From an uncultured Clostridia bacterium (GTDB taxonomy: Bacteria; Bacillota; Clostridia; Oscillospirales; Acutalibacteraceae), in the NCBI GenBank assembly GCA_947170465.1, contig CAMVTS010000003.1:1-64000 (forward strand): a stretch of 64,000 nucleotides of DNA, in the 5' to 3' direction. This document shows positions 41,920 through 51,773 of this stretch, one piece after another. Under the pieces are notes generated by a model, which was not told the origin of the DNA, searched no databases, and saw only the letters and a list, made by a program, of their open reading frames with translations. A program made the position numbers and the translations under genes. Position 1 is the first letter of the stretch. The number at the start of each line of letters is the position of its first letter.

Positions 41920-42993
41920 TCAGCACTCCTCTCCGGCGTGAAGCGCTGCCTCAAACTGCCGGCTCGCCGCTTCTATGGAACGCTTCGCGGCAGTTTGGAC
42001 GCCGTTTTGGGAGATTTTCAGGCGCAGCGCCTCATCGTCAAACAGCCTGCCGATTTGGTCGGCAAGCCGCTGCGGAAGCGTGCTTCTGTCATCCAACGGC
42101 ACCAGCAGCGCGTTGACGCCGTCCTCGGCGTAGTCGTGTACCGCTTCATAATCTGTGGAAACCAGCGCGCAGCCGCACGCCATGGCTTCCAGTCCGGGAA
42201 GTCCAAAGCCCTCGCTGATACTGGAACAGAGAAATACCTGTGAGCGGTTGTTGACAGCGGCAACCTCCCGCGTGCTGAGGTGATGCTTGTAAACACAAGA
42301 TGACGGCAGGTTGTCCGGCGCGTCCTCAAGGCTCACAACCGTGACAGACAGGTCGGGATACCGCTTTTCAAGCAGCCTCACTGTCTCGAATGCCACCTTG
42401 GGTCCTTTGATGGCAGCGCTGCGGTAATGGAATACCAGCGAATGGTTTTTTCTCGGCTCATCAGTCAAGCGGAATACATCGGTATCTATCGGATTGGAAA
42501 CAAGAATAGAGGGTGAGCTGCTGCGGCTGTCCACAATTTCTGTCAGCCAGCGCGACACGGTAATATGCCGCAGAGGCAGCTCATAAGTACGCAGAACATC
42601 CTCGTCGCTGAGCACCCAGTTTTCATAGCCTTGCACAAACTGGAATTTCCTTCCCTTGCTGTCGGAAAGACGGCTGACCGGCTCCGCGGTTCTCACATCG
42701 GTCGCGATAATCACATCCGCGTCAGGCATCTCTGCGTCACTGACGTCAAACACCGCGATTTTTCTGACGCGCTCATCGAGTTCGAACCAGTTGGGACGGC
42801 GCGCGATTTCACGCCGCGCCAAAATCCGTCTGAGCGGCTCCGGGATTCCCTTATGCGAGAGAATCTGGTTGCCCATAAAGCAAATGGACACCTCATTGCC
42901 GTTTTTTGAGAGGGCATTGGCGTATTCATATATCATCTTGGGACCGCCGCCGACAAGACGGGGACTGGTATGCATCAGAAAGGTAATTTTCAT
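41920..42993 (-). CDS. Glycosyltransferase (GT4-type)
   Basis: 357 residues from MKITFLMHTSPRLVGGGPKM. Its start overlaps the stop of the polymerase gene by ATGA; the ORF-track start is 35 codons too early. The C-terminal GT-B half shows the donor-binding pattern SEGFGLPGLEAMACGCALVSTDY. Retaining transfer of a sugar to the lipid-linked repeat unit is expected; donor and acceptor are unknown. Confidence 0.9.
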   Translation of the reverse strand: MKITFLMHTSPRLVGGGPKMIYEYANALSKNGNEVSICFMGNQILSHKGIPEPLRRILARREIARRPNWFELDERVRKIAVFDVSDAEMPDADVIIATDVRTAEPVSRLSDSKGRKFQFVQGYENWVLSDEDVLRTYELPLRHITVSRWLTEIVDSRSSSPSILVSNPIDTDVFRLTDEPRKNHSLVFHYRSAAIKGPKVAFETVRLLEKRYPDLSVTVVSLEDAPDNLPSSCVYKHHLSTREVAAVNNRSQVFLCSSISEGFGLPGLEAMACGCALVSTDYEAVHDYAEDGVNALLVPLDDRSTLPQRLADQIGRLFDDEALRLKISQNGVQTAAKRSIEAASRQFEAALHAGEEC

Positions 42994-44231
42994 AATGCTT
43001 CCTCCTGATGCAATTGTAAGGTATTCGGCGTCATATCCGCCGCGAAATACAAGGTAAAGAATATCATGCTGGACGGAAACAGATAGTACAGCACACATAA
43101 CTCACCCATGCCCGAAATGACATGCGAAACCAGTACGGCAAAGGTGAAGATATACACCACAAGCCGGGAATCTTTGTTTTCGGACGCATTCAGGATTTTT
43201 CTTCTGAGACGGATGCCCAGCCAGAAAAGAAGTACAATCAGCAGAATCATGCCGACCAGTCCGGTGGTGAGCAGATAGTACAGATAGGCGTTATCCACAT
43301 TATAATTTTCGTTAACAAAGAAGCCTGCGCCCACGGTTCCGATACCGAAAACCCATTTCAGCGGCGTATCGAGAATCGGAAGGTTATCGGTAAAGTTTTT
43401 CATACGATTAGAGCTGACGAACAGGCTGATGAGTTTTTCGCCCAGCGATGTTACCAGCAATAGTATAAAGGTCACCAGCACCAGCAGCCTCAGCCAGAAC
43501 CGCAAAGTCCGCGTAATCTTGCTGGAGACAGAGATGCGGTAATATAAAAAGACAACCAGGCAGATGATAAATGACAGAATCGAGTTGCGCGAACCGGTTG
43601 CCAGCAAAAACGTCAGAACAAAAAAATCCATAGCGGCAATCGTTACAAAGGTCAACACCCGAAGCCAAATCCGGGAAATACGCGGAATCAGGGAGGCAAA
43701 AACAAAAATTGAGAGCACCAAAACACAGGAACCCATACTTCCGGCGGAATTCACCTGAGTAAATCCGAAATCCATGCGGAAGCGCTCCTCGGAAAAAATG
43801 GAGCCGAGGTTAGCGTAAACCTCAAACGGCGATTCAGCCTTAAAGAACTGCACCAATACATAGATTGCCGATACCAAAAAGCTCACCCATACAAACCGGT
43901 CAAAGGTGTCCTTCCGTCTCACAAACGCCGCCATCAGGAACGACACAGAAAGAAACGCTATCATCTGCAAGCCTACCTGCAAATCCGAAGTAGAACGCAG
44001 CATGTTGAAGATAAACAACAGCATCAAAGAACCATACATGAGATAGCCGAATCCATCCCGACGTGTAATTTTCAGTTCCATGAGTCGGTTAGAAAAGAAC
44101 AGAATCACCAGCAAAACCGCCGAAAAAATATAGGTAACCGTAATCCTTCCGTTCAGCAGCGGCTCCGCCTTGGTCTGATCCAAACAAACATAAAGATAAG
44201 CGGCGTACAAAATGGTAACCAACCAACTCAT
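42990..44231 (-). CDS. O-antigen ligase/polymerase family membrane protein (Wzy-like)
   Basis: 413 residues from MSWLVTILYAAYLYVC with GGAGG 6 nt upstream. The longer ORF-track start is encoded by the 169-bp repeat and is rejected. About ten membrane helices with a larger extracellular loop in the second half fit the Wzy/WaaL family, which joins repeat units outside the membrane. The repeat lies directly upstream of its ribosome site, so it separates this gene and the two after it from the rest of the operon. Confidence 0.85.
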   Translation of the reverse strand: MSWLVTILYAAYLYVCLDQTKAEPLLNGRITVTYIFSAVLLVILFFSNRLMELKITRRDGFGYLMYGSLMLLFIFNMLRSTSDLQVGLQMIAFLSVSFLMAAFVRRKDTFDRFVWVSFLVSAIYVLVQFFKAESPFEVYANLGSIFSEERFRMDFGFTQVNSAGSMGSCVLVLSIFVFASLIPRISRIWLRVLTFVTIAAMDFFVLTFLLATGSRNSILSFIICLVVFLYYRISVSSKITRTLRFWLRLLVLVTFILLLVTSLGEKLISLFVSSNRMKNFTDNLPILDTPLKWVFGIGTVGAGFFVNENYNVDNAYLYYLLTTGLVGMILLIVLLFWLGIRLRRKILNASENKDSRLVVYIFTFAVLVSHVISGMGELCVLYYLFPSSMIFFTLYFAADMTPNTLQLHQEEAL

Positions 44232-44242
44232 CTCATTCCTCC

Positions 44243-44411
44243 TTAAGGCAATACCGCATAATTTAGGTGTGCGGATTGTGTAGTAAGATTTTTCGTCAGG
44301 TTGGACAAAAAATCGAGGTAAGGCTGACGCCTTGCCGAGACTTTTTTGGGCAACATGACGGAACAATATTCAAGCAAGGCGTGCGCCGCAAATTGTGCGG
44401 TGTTACCTTAA
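44243..44411 (+). repeat. 169-bp MITE-like element, copy B
   Basis: Same length, ends and orientation as copy A (16864-17032), starting TTAAGGCAATACCGCATAAT and ending TTACCTTAA. It is inserted in the 5' leader of the polymerase gene, immediately before GGAGG. Confidence 0.85.
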
Positions 44412-44429
44412 TGTTTTGTGCCGGCTTTA

Positions 44430-45320
44430 TCAAAAGGAGCCGGCGTACAGCTTAATTTTCAATTCCTTCTGCTTTTTTTTCGGAACTTCCAGTCGCCGCG
44501 CTGTTTGAAGAATCACTTTTTTAGCCTTGGCGCCGCGGTAATCGGCGCAGGCAGCGAGCAGACGGCAGTCGTCCTCCCTCATGCAGCCGCCGTATCCCTT
44601 GAGCATCTCACCGGCAAGCCGGCTGAAATGCTTTTCACGGCGCAAAAGTTTTCGAATCCTTTCAGACGCCGACCGGTCACGCTTGCCCACCACATTGCCG
44701 CCGTGCTGTCGGTAAAGAATATAGGGCGTGCTGTCGGCATAAACCTCGCCGCCAACCGCCAGACAAACGCGGTGCACCCAGCCGTCGTGCATAGTGAGGT
44801 AATCCGGCTCATACAGCCGCACCTCCTGCATCAACGCCCGGTTGAACACCATGGTACATCCGGCAATTTCGTCTCCGAACAGGCAGGAAGCCGCCAGCGA
44901 ACGGGTAAAGGACTCAGGACGGAAGTAGGCGCCGATGGGCTTCAGGTGCTCGTCAACCAACGTCATGGCGCAGTAATACATCGCCGGTTTGTCTGTCCGG
45001 CTGAGCGCCTTTACCGCCGCGGAAAGCTTGCCGCTGTCCCAGACGTCGTCCTGGTCGCAAAATGCGTAATAATCACAGTCCGGCGCCTGAAAAAGCAGGT
45101 GCATAAAGCTCCGTGCCGGCTTTAGATTGTCTCCGGTGTAGTAATCAAGCGGATATTTCACCCTGTATTCATCCAGGATAGCGAGGGTACTGTCCGAGGA
45201 ACCGTCATCGCGCACCAGCACCGACGCCTCAACTTCCTTCTGGGCAAACAGGCTGTCGAGCTGTTCACGGATAAATTTTTCACCGTTGTAGGTGGACATC
45301 AGCACCAAAACCTTGCGCAT
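44430..45320 (-). CDS. Glycosyltransferase family 2
   Basis: 296 residues with GT-A fold motifs: VLMSTYNGEKFIREQLDSL at the N-terminus, VRDDGSSDST, and the metal-binding FCDQDDVWDSGK. It resembles rhamnosyltransferase-type GT2 enzymes, which would suit a locus that makes dTDP-rhamnose. CGGAGGAG precedes ATG. Confidence 0.92.
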   Translation of the reverse strand: MRKVLVLMSTYNGEKFIREQLDSLFAQKEVEASVLVRDDGSSDSTLAILDEYRVKYPLDYYTGDNLKPARSFMHLLFQAPDCDYYAFCDQDDVWDSGKLSAAVKALSRTDKPAMYYCAMTLVDEHLKPIGAYFRPESFTRSLAASCLFGDEIAGCTMVFNRALMQEVRLYEPDYLTMHDGWVHRVCLAVGGEVYADSTPYILYRQHGGNVVGKRDRSASERIRKLLRREKHFSRLAGEMLKGYGGCMREDDCRLLAACADYRGAKAKKVILQTARRLEVPKKKQKELKIKLYAGSF

Positions 45321-45341
45321 ACTCTCCTCCGATAATCGCCG

Positions 45342-46082
45342 TTATTTTTTCAGGCACTTTGTTTTGTGAATCAGAATCGCGAAGGATACCAGATAATTCG
45401 CTCCGTAGAACAGGAAATAGAAAATGGAAAAAATATCCAGAAAACGAAAGATAGAGGCGAACAGCAGGAAGGGAAGCATCAAACCCGGAATACCAATCTC
45501 GCCCTGCATGCGGGTGTAAATCGCCTTCATACGCCAGATTTTCGCGTCCTCAGGCTGTTCGCTGCCGTCGGTAATACCATCGCGGCGCATTTTTTCATTG
45601 GCAAATTTCTGGAAATACAGACGTGCCAGCGCGTCGGCTATACCTCCCAGTGCGCCAATCAGAATAATCCACGGGCTTTCGTTGAAAAACACGCTGCCGT
45701 GGTTATATGCCGCAAATCCAACCGCCGGCAAAACCAACGCAACAATTGTGTAACTGCCGCAGGCGTCGATAAATTCACCGTACGGCTGTTTGGCAACACC
45801 GCGGGCAAGGTTGCCGTCGGCACAGTCCATAATCATCCAGAGGACGCACAGCACCGTTCCGGCGATCCAGCAACCGGTGAACGGAAATAAAAAAAGTCCC
45901 GCCGCCGCAAACGCCAGAATCGTACCTAAAAAAGACACACGGTTTGCCGTCAGCCCCATTTTATAAAACAGCGCCGAAAAATAAAACGACGCCTCACGAT
46001 AGAAAAAGCGTACCGCGACGGACGCTTCCTTTTTCTTGTATTCAGGCAGGTTATCCCTGAAATATTTAGGTGAATACCGCAT
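45342..46082 (-). CDS. CDP-alcohol phosphotransferase family membrane protein
   Basis: 246 residues from MRYSPKYFRDN (GAGGAGAG upstream; the ORF-track start lies inside the neighbouring gene). Several membrane helices. The CDP-alcohol phosphotransferase signature is visible as DCADGNLARGVAKQPYGEFI followed by DACGS; the last Asp of the classic motif is Ser here. Inside a polysaccharide operon it may attach a phospho-alcohol to the glycan or its lipid carrier rather than make phospholipid. Confidence 0.82.
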   Translation of the reverse strand: MRYSPKYFRDNLPEYKKKEASVAVRFFYREASFYFSALFYKMGLTANRVSFLGTILAFAAAGLFLFPFTGCWIAGTVLCVLWMIMDCADGNLARGVAKQPYGEFIDACGSYTIVALVLPAVGFAAYNHGSVFFNESPWIILIGALGGIADALARLYFQKFANEKMRRDGITDGSEQPEDAKIWRMKAIYTRMQGEIGIPGLMLPFLLFASIFRFLDIFSIFYFLFYGANYLVSFAILIHKTKCLKK

Positions 46083-46095
46083 TTTTCTCTCCTCA

Positions 46096-47046
46096 TTAAT
46101 TCCGTTTACTGGTCTTGAAAAAGAACAGATAAAGATCCAGATATAGTCCCTTTCTGCGGGGATAGCAGTCGGCATACCGCCGCCACAGGCACAGCCAGAT
46201 AAAGGGATTGTGGCCGGTGAGCAGCCTACGGCGCAGCGCGAGCGATTCACCGAAGCGGTCAATCGTTCGCAGCACCTCTTCCCCGGCGTTCCGGCTCACC
46301 GCGTAAGCGCGCAGCGAAGCGTTACATTCTGTCATCTCTCCGAGCTGACGGATACGCCAGTCACGCGTTCTGACTTTGATATTGGTCGCGTTGCCGCTAT
46401 GCATACGGCGGTGTGTGGTGACAATGTGTATCACGCCGCAGCCGCGTGTAACGCATGCCATTTTCCATACAAACTCGTCATGTCCCCAACCTGTGCGCCA
46501 GTACGAAATAATATCGTCATAAAACTGCCGGCGTATACACATCGTACAGCCGGAACGTCCGACATGAAAGGCGTCGGCGGTGCCAAATATCTCCAGCTCG
46601 CCGTTGTTTTTCATTTTTTCAAGATACGCCCTGTCGAGCTCGGCGGCGCCCTTTTCTACTGTAAATGGCGCCAAATCCGAAGAAAGCACCTGAAGCTCCG
46701 GGTGCTCGCGCAGCACATCCATCATGCGCTCAATTTTGTCAGGCTCCCAGATATCGTCCTGGTCGCTGAAAAAAATGACGCTGCCGGTGGTTTCCCCGCA
46801 GGTGTCCAAAAAGTTTTTGGCATAACCCTTGTTCTCCCTGTTACGAATCACCTTCCACGTCTCCAGACGGTGGGAAGCGATATATGCCTCAATCACCGCC
46901 ACGCCGTTGTCGGTGGAACCGTCATCTGCCACAACAACCTCAATTTCACCATAGCTCTGACAACGCAGTGAATCAAGCTGCTCTGTGATGAAACGCTCTC
47001 CGTTATACAGACAAAGTACCACGGAAACCGTGTTATCCTTGTTCAT
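46096..47046 (-). CDS. Glycosyltransferase family 2
   Basis: 316 residues. GT-A motifs are SVVLCLYNGERFITEQLDSL, VVADDGSTDNG and FFSDQDDIWEPDK, close in pattern to the other GT2 of the locus. GAGGAG precedes ATG and the gene overlaps the preceding GT4 by 4 bp. The donor is unknown; rhamnose is plausible from context. Confidence 0.92.
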   Translation of the reverse strand: MNKDNTVSVVLCLYNGERFITEQLDSLRCQSYGEIEVVVADDGSTDNGVAVIEAYIASHRLETWKVIRNRENKGYAKNFLDTCGETTGSVIFFSDQDDIWEPDKIERMMDVLREHPELQVLSSDLAPFTVEKGAAELDRAYLEKMKNNGELEIFGTADAFHVGRSGCTMCIRRQFYDDIISYWRTGWGHDEFVWKMACVTRGCGVIHIVTTHRRMHSGNATNIKVRTRDWRIRQLGEMTECNASLRAYAVSRNAGEEVLRTIDRFGESLALRRRLLTGHNPFIWLCLWRRYADCYPRRKGLYLDLYLFFFKTSKRN

Positions 47047-48209
47047 TGTCTCTCCTCTTTTGCCGGTGAAGGGTTTATATTTTTGCTCTTTACCAGCCGC
47101 TCAAACAGCCGGCTGTGCTCGTCGGCAACACGTTTGATATTATATTGCTCACGCGCGTCGCGCTCCGCCTGTGCTTTCAGGCGCTCACGCAAATTGCTGT
47201 CGCCAAGCAGGCGCAGCACTGCCTTCGCCGCCGCTTCGGGATTGTCAGGCGGCACGAGCAAGCCGTTGTGCCCGTCGCGGATAATCGTCGGAATTGCGTC
47301 CACCTTCGTCGCGACCACCGGCTTTTGCAGCAGCATGTATTCCGGCAGCACCAAGCCAAAGCCCTCCCACCGGCTGAGCAGCACGGCGACGTCGAACAAA
47401 TCGGCATAGCGCAGCGGCTCTGTTGTCCATTCGGTGATATGAACGCAAGCCTGCATACGGTTCTTCGCTATCCAGCCTTGCAGCTCCGAAATCATCTCGC
47501 CGCCGCCGACGAGGATAAAATGCGCGTCCGGACGCTGTTCGTGCACGCGCTTTGCCATTTTCAAAAACACGTCCGGCGCCTTCTGCCCGGAAAGCCTGCC
47601 GACCATGCCGATGACCGGCACTTTCTCCGGTATACCCAGCTGCGCGCGCGTGAAGGCAGCCGGACGGCTGTCAATCTTCGCAATGTCCACGCCGTTGACT
47701 ATCACGCTGAGCTTGCTGTCGCGGCAGATACGCGCGGCCAGGGCAGATTGGCGCTCCGCCTCGGAAACGCAAATAATCCTGTCGCACAACGGCGCGGTCA
47801 TGCGCTCGACAGCACGGTACAGCCGCTGTTTTTTTGCCGAACAGTGCATATTGAACGCCCAACCGTGGGGGTTGTACAGGCAGATATTGCGCACGCCTAC
47901 ATTTGCCATGCGCATAATTGCGCCCGCTTTGCTGGAATGGGCATAGACGATATCCGGACGATACTGCCGGATAAGCTTACGGACAGTCCGCGCCGCCTTC
48001 GCGTCCTTTCTGCCGACCTCGCGCTGCATTGGCACTACTTCGCAGTGACTGACAATGCCGTCAAAGCGCGACGGCGTAAAATCCTGCGAGCATACCAGAA
48101 TGTTATCAAACCGGTCGCGATTCATATATTTCAAAAGGCTCACCAGATATTGCTCCACGCCGCCGGCGGACTGGGCAACGTGCATTACCCGGATTTTTTG
48201 CTGATTCAA
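47043..48209 (-). CDS. Glycosyltransferase (GT4-type)
   Basis: About 388 residues if started at TTG 48209 (MNQQKIRVMHVAQSAGGVEQ), which has GGAGG 8 nt upstream; the ORF-track ATG at 48251 lies inside rfbC. A GT-B fold with GMVGRLSGQKAPDVFL and RWEGFGLVLPEYMLLQKPVV (donor-binding E-x7-E region). It probably adds an internal sugar to the capsule repeat. Confidence 0.9.
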   Translation of the reverse strand: MNQQKIRVMHVAQSAGGVEQYLVSLLKYMNRDRFDNILVCSQDFTPSRFDGIVSHCEVVPMQREVGRKDAKAARTVRKLIRQYRPDIVYAHSSKAGAIMRMANVGVRNICLYNPHGWAFNMHCSAKKQRLYRAVERMTAPLCDRIICVSEAERQSALAARICRDSKLSVIVNGVDIAKIDSRPAAFTRAQLGIPEKVPVIGMVGRLSGQKAPDVFLKMAKRVHEQRPDAHFILVGGGEMISELQGWIAKNRMQACVHITEWTTEPLRYADLFDVAVLLSRWEGFGLVLPEYMLLQKPVVATKVDAIPTIIRDGHNGLLVPPDNPEAAAKAVLRLLGDSNLRERLKAQAERDAREQYNIKRVADEHSRLFERLVKSKNINPSPAKEERQ

Positions 48210-48228
48210 GGCACTGACCTCCGCAGAC

Positions 48229-48816
48229 TCAGAATGTAAACGCTTCCTCAAGCGACGGCTGCGCCAAATCCTTTGCGCTCAGGTTCAGGGGAGTGCCGTC
48301 TATCATCTGATAGGAACCGCTTCCGTTTCTGACGACCTCCGGCCATTCGATGCTGACCGCCGGGTCGTTCCACATCAGTCCGCCCTCGTCCTCCGGATGA
48401 TAGAAGTCATCGCACTTATAGACGAACTCCGCTTCCTCCGAGAGCACCAGAAATCCGTGGGCAAAGCCCTTGGGAATGAAAAACTGTCTTTTATTTGCCG
48501 CTGACAAGAGCGCGCCGACGTACTTGCCGAAGGTTGGGCTGTCCTTACGCAAATCAACGGCGACGTCATAGACCTCGCCGGAAATCACGCGGACAAGCTT
48601 TGCCTGCGGAAAATTCTTCTGAAAATGGAGACCGCGCAGCACGCCTCTGGTCGATTTGGACTGGTTGTCCTGGATAAACTTGGCGGTAATGCCGCCGGCG
48701 GCGAACTTTTCCTCCTGATAGGTCTCCATAAAATAGCCGCGGTTGTCGCCGAACGCCATGGTTTCGACAATCACCACACCCTCAATGCCTGTTTTGATAA
48801 AATTAAAATTACCCAA
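48229..48816 (-). CDS. rfbC: dTDP-4-dehydrorhamnose 3,5-epimerase
   Basis: 195 residues, cupin fold. Family segments: FGDNRGYFMETYQEEKF, SKSTRGVLRGLHFQ (catalytic His), GKYVGALLS and PKGFAHGFLVLSE. It performs the third step of dTDP-L-rhamnose synthesis. It overlaps rfbD by 8 bp. Confidence 0.96.
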   Translation of the reverse strand: MGNFNFIKTGIEGVVIVETMAFGDNRGYFMETYQEEKFAAGGITAKFIQDNQSKSTRGVLRGLHFQKNFPQAKLVRVISGEVYDVAVDLRKDSPTFGKYVGALLSAANKRQFFIPKGFAHGFLVLSEEAEFVYKCDDFYHPEDEGGLMWNDPAVSIEWPEVVRNGSGSYQMIDGTPLNLSAKDLAQPSLEEAFTF

Positions 48817-49699
48817 TTCTCTCTAACTCCGTTAAATATCGCTTCACCGCGTCCCTCCAGTCGGGCAGCGGTGTAAATCCCATTTCTGTCAGTTTGCTCT
48901 TGTCCAGCCGGCTGTTGAACGGACGCGCCGCCTTGCTCAGACCGTACTCGGCGGTGGTAACCGGGAGCACCTGCGTCGTCATGCCTGCCTGACGGTAAAA
49001 TTCGCGGCAGAAGTCGTACCAGCTGATATAACCGCCTTCGTTGGTGGCATGATAGCAGCCGTACTTCTCCGTTTCTATCATATCCGCCAGCAGACGCGCC
49101 AAATCAAAGGTATAAGTCGGCGTGCCAATCTGGTCGCAGACCACCCTGACGGTATCGTACTTTTTGCCAACGCTGAGCATGGTTTTGATGAAGTTCTTGC
49201 CGTTGAGACCGAACACCCACGCGATACGGACGATAAAGTAGTTGTCAAGCGCGGCGGCAACCGCCTGTTCGCCCCAGAGCTTCGTCTGACCGTAATAATT
49301 CAGGGGTGCAAAGTCCCGGCAGTCCGGCTTCCAGGGTTCTTCTCCCTGTCCGTTAAACACATAGTCGGTGCTGATATACATCATCTTGCAGCCAATCTCC
49401 CGGCAGGCTTCGGCAAGATTTTTCGTGCCGGTCACATTGACGGCACAGACCTTTTCTTTATTTTCCGCGTCCTCGGCGGCGTCGACCGCCGTCCACGCGG
49501 CACAGTGAATCACCGCATCGGGCGAAATCTCCTGCAGGATTCGTCCGACAGCGGCTTCATCGGTAATATCCAATTGTACGTCTTGTACGTCGGCGCTTCC
49601 GGCAATATCCGCGCCGATTGCTTCATGTCCGCGTCGCCTCAGCTCGTACATCACATCATAGCCGAGCTGACCGCCGACGCCGGTAACAAATATCTTCAT
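48809..49699 (-). CDS. rfbD: dTDP-4-dehydrorhamnose reductase
   Basis: 296 residues, SDR fold: N-terminal VTGVGGQLGYDVMYEL (NADPH), AWTAVDAAEDAE, and the catalytic YGQTKLWGE (Tyr-x3-Lys). It performs the last step to dTDP-L-rhamnose. It overlaps rfbB by 1 bp. Confidence 0.96.
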   Translation of the reverse strand: MKIFVTGVGGQLGYDVMYELRRRGHEAIGADIAGSADVQDVQLDITDEAAVGRILQEISPDAVIHCAAWTAVDAAEDAENKEKVCAVNVTGTKNLAEACREIGCKMMYISTDYVFNGQGEEPWKPDCRDFAPLNYYGQTKLWGEQAVAAALDNYFIVRIAWVFGLNGKNFIKTMLSVGKKYDTVRVVCDQIGTPTYTFDLARLLADMIETEKYGCYHATNEGGYISWYDFCREFYRQAGMTTQVLPVTTAEYGLSKAARPFNSRLDKSKLTEMGFTPLPDWRDAVKRYLTELERIG

Positions 49700-50718
49700 T
49701 ATCGGTTACCGTACATTTTCTCGTAGTAATTCTGGTACTCGCCGCTGATGATTTCTTCCCACCAGTCCTTGTTGTCGAGATACCACTGAATGGTCTTTTT
49801 GATACCGTCCTCAAACTTGGTTTCGGGCAGCCAGCCTAATTCGTTGTGAATCTTGGTCGGGTCGATCGCGTAGCGCAGATCGTGACCCTTTCTGTCGGTA
49901 ACGTAGGTAATCAGACTCTCGGGCTTATGAAGCTCCTTGCAGATGAGCTTGACGATGTCGATATTCGCCATCTCGTTATGGCCGCCGACGTTGTAGACCT
50001 CGCCGACTCTGCCCTTGTGGATAATCAAGTCAATCGCCTTGCAGTGATCCTCGACATACAGCCAGTCGCGGACGTTCTCGCCCTTGCCGTAGACCGGCAG
50101 CGGCTTGTCGGCAAGCGCGTTGGCAATCATCAGCGGAATCAGCTTCTCAGGAAAGTGATAGGGGCCGTAGTTGTTGGAGCAGCGGCTGATGGTGACGGGC
50201 AGACCGTAGGTTCTGTGATAAGCCAGCACGAGCAAATCCGCGCCTGCCTTCGAGGAGGAATACGGGCTGCTGGTGTGAATCGGGGTTTCCTCGGTGAAGA
50301 AGAGGTCGGGTCTGTCAAGCGGCAAATCACCGTAAACCTCGTCGGTGGAAACCTGGTGATAGCGCTGAATACCGTACTTGCGGCAGGCGTCCATCAATAC
50401 CTGGGTGCCGAGAATGTTGGTAGTGAGGAAGATTTCGGGGTTCTCGATAGAGCGGTCAACATGGCTTTCCGCGGCGAAGTTGACGACAATATCGGGATGC
50501 TCCTCCTCAAAGAGCTTGTATACCGCCTCTCTGTCGGTAATGCTCTCCTTGACAAAGCGGAAATTCGGGTTGTCCATCACGGGAGCCAGGGTGGAGAGAT
50601 TGCCGGCGTAGGTCAGGCAATCCAGGCAGATAATCCGGTAGTCCGGATATTTGCCGAGCATGTGAAAGACGAAGTTGGAGCCGATAAAGCCGGCGCCGCC
50701 TGTAACGATAATAGTCAT
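49699..50718 (-). CDS. rfbB: dTDP-glucose 4,6-dehydratase
   Basis: 339 residues from MTIIVTGGAGFIGSNFVFHM; the ORF-track start is 28 codons upstream, inside rfbA. The NAD-binding GGAGFIG, AAESHVDRSIENP and the catalytic YSSSKAGADL (Tyr-x3-Lys) are all present. It performs the second step of dTDP-rhamnose synthesis. Gene order rfbA-B-D-C is complete. Confidence 0.97.
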   Translation of the reverse strand: MTIIVTGGAGFIGSNFVFHMLGKYPDYRIICLDCLTYAGNLSTLAPVMDNPNFRFVKESITDREAVYKLFEEEHPDIVVNFAAESHVDRSIENPEIFLTTNILGTQVLMDACRKYGIQRYHQVSTDEVYGDLPLDRPDLFFTEETPIHTSSPYSSSKAGADLLVLAYHRTYGLPVTISRCSNNYGPYHFPEKLIPLMIANALADKPLPVYGKGENVRDWLYVEDHCKAIDLIIHKGRVGEVYNVGGHNEMANIDIVKLICKELHKPESLITYVTDRKGHDLRYAIDPTKIHNELGWLPETKFEDGIKKTIQWYLDNKDWWEEIISGEYQNYYEKMYGNR

Positions 50719-50728
50719 AGTGTTCTCC

Positions 50729-51619
50729 TTACGCGTCGATATATTTTCCGTCCAGCACGTCCTTGAGATACTGACCGTACTGGTTCTTTTTGAGCTCCTC
50801 ATACACGGCGAGGACGTCCTCCCTGGAAATCCAGCCGTTGAGGTAGGCGATTTCCTCCAGGCAGGCTATCTTGCGGTGCTGGTGATCCTCCATGGTCTTG
50901 ACGTAGTTGGTCGCGTCGACCAGGCTCTCGTGGGTGCCGGTATCAAGCCATGTGAAGCCCTGACCGAGCAGCTCCACGTTGAGGGCGTTATTCTCGAGGT
51001 AAATGCGGTTGAGGTCGGTGATTTCCAGCTCTCCTCTGGCGGAGGGCATGAGGTTTTTGGCATAGTCCACGACCTTGTTGTCGTAGAAGTATAAGCCCGT
51101 CACGCAGTAGTTGGACTTCGGCTTTTCGGGCTTTTCCTCGATGGAGACAGCCTTGCCGTCCTTGTCAAACTCCACAATGCCGAAGCGCTCCGGATCGTCG
51201 ACATAGTAGCCGAATACCGTGGCGCCCTCGCCGCTTGTCGCGTTTTCAACCGCGGCTTTCAGGCGCTTTTTGAGACCGTGTCCGGCAAAAATGTTGTCGC
51301 CGAGCACCATGGCAACGCAGTCGCCGCCGATGAAATCCGCGCCGATGATGAACGCCTGCGCCAGTCCGTCGGGAGAGGGCTGAACGGCATAGGTCAGGTG
51401 CAGACCAAACTGATGACCGTCGCCGAGCAGCTCCTCAAAGCGCGGCGTATCCTGCGGCGTGGAGATAATCAGAATCTCGCGGATACCGGCGCTCATGAGC
51501 ACCGACATGGGATAGTAAATCATCGGCTTGTCATAAACCGGCAGCAGTTGCTTGGAAGTCACCTTTGTCAGCGGATACAGGCGCGTGCCGGAGCCGCCTG
51601 CGAGAATAATACCTTTCAT
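50729..51619 (-). CDS. rfbA: Glucose-1-phosphate thymidylyltransferase
   Basis: 296 residues with the nucleotidyltransferase opening [34 protein letters not shown] and VLGDNIFAG. It makes dTDP-glucose from glucose-1-phosphate and dTTP. It is the first gene of the long rfb/glycosyltransferase operon and has a promoter about 70 bp upstream. Confidence 0.97.
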   Translation of the reverse strand: MKGIILAGGSGTRLYPLTKVTSKQLLPVYDKPMIYYPMSVLMSAGIREILIISTPQDTPRFEELLGDGHQFGLHLTYAVQPSPDGLAQAFIIGADFIGGDCVAMVLGDNIFAGHGLKKRLKAAVENATSGEGATVFGYYVDDPERFGIVEFDKDGKAVSIEEKPEKPKSNYCVTGLYFYDNKVVDYAKNLMPSARGELEITDLNRIYLENNALNVELLGQGFTWLDTGTHESLVDATNYVKTMEDHQHRKIACLEEIAYLNGWISREDVLAVYEELKKNQYGQYLKDVLDGKYIDA

Positions 51620-51684
51620 ATTATCAAATCCTCATTGATGTCAAAATTACGGTAAATACCGCATGATATGATTTGTCATTCTAT

Positions 51685-51713
51685 ATCATACACTATTTTT
51701 TGCGTGATTGCAA
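51685..51713 (-). promoter_or_regulatory. Promoter of the rfb/glycosyltransferase operon
   Basis: Minus strand TTGCAA, 17 nt, TATGAT. A 6-bp inverted repeat (TGATAT...ATATCA) overlaps the -10 and start region and may be an operator. Confidence 0.65.
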
Positions 51714-51773
51714 GTATAGCGGCAATTTTTCATGCGGCATTGCGGTGAATCGCCGCTCATACAAAACAAATGC

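Noticed and set aside
42990-44366. Longer polymerase start (458 residues)
   Set aside because: The extra N-terminus is encoded by the 169-bp repeat, and a good ribosome site marks the start at 44231.
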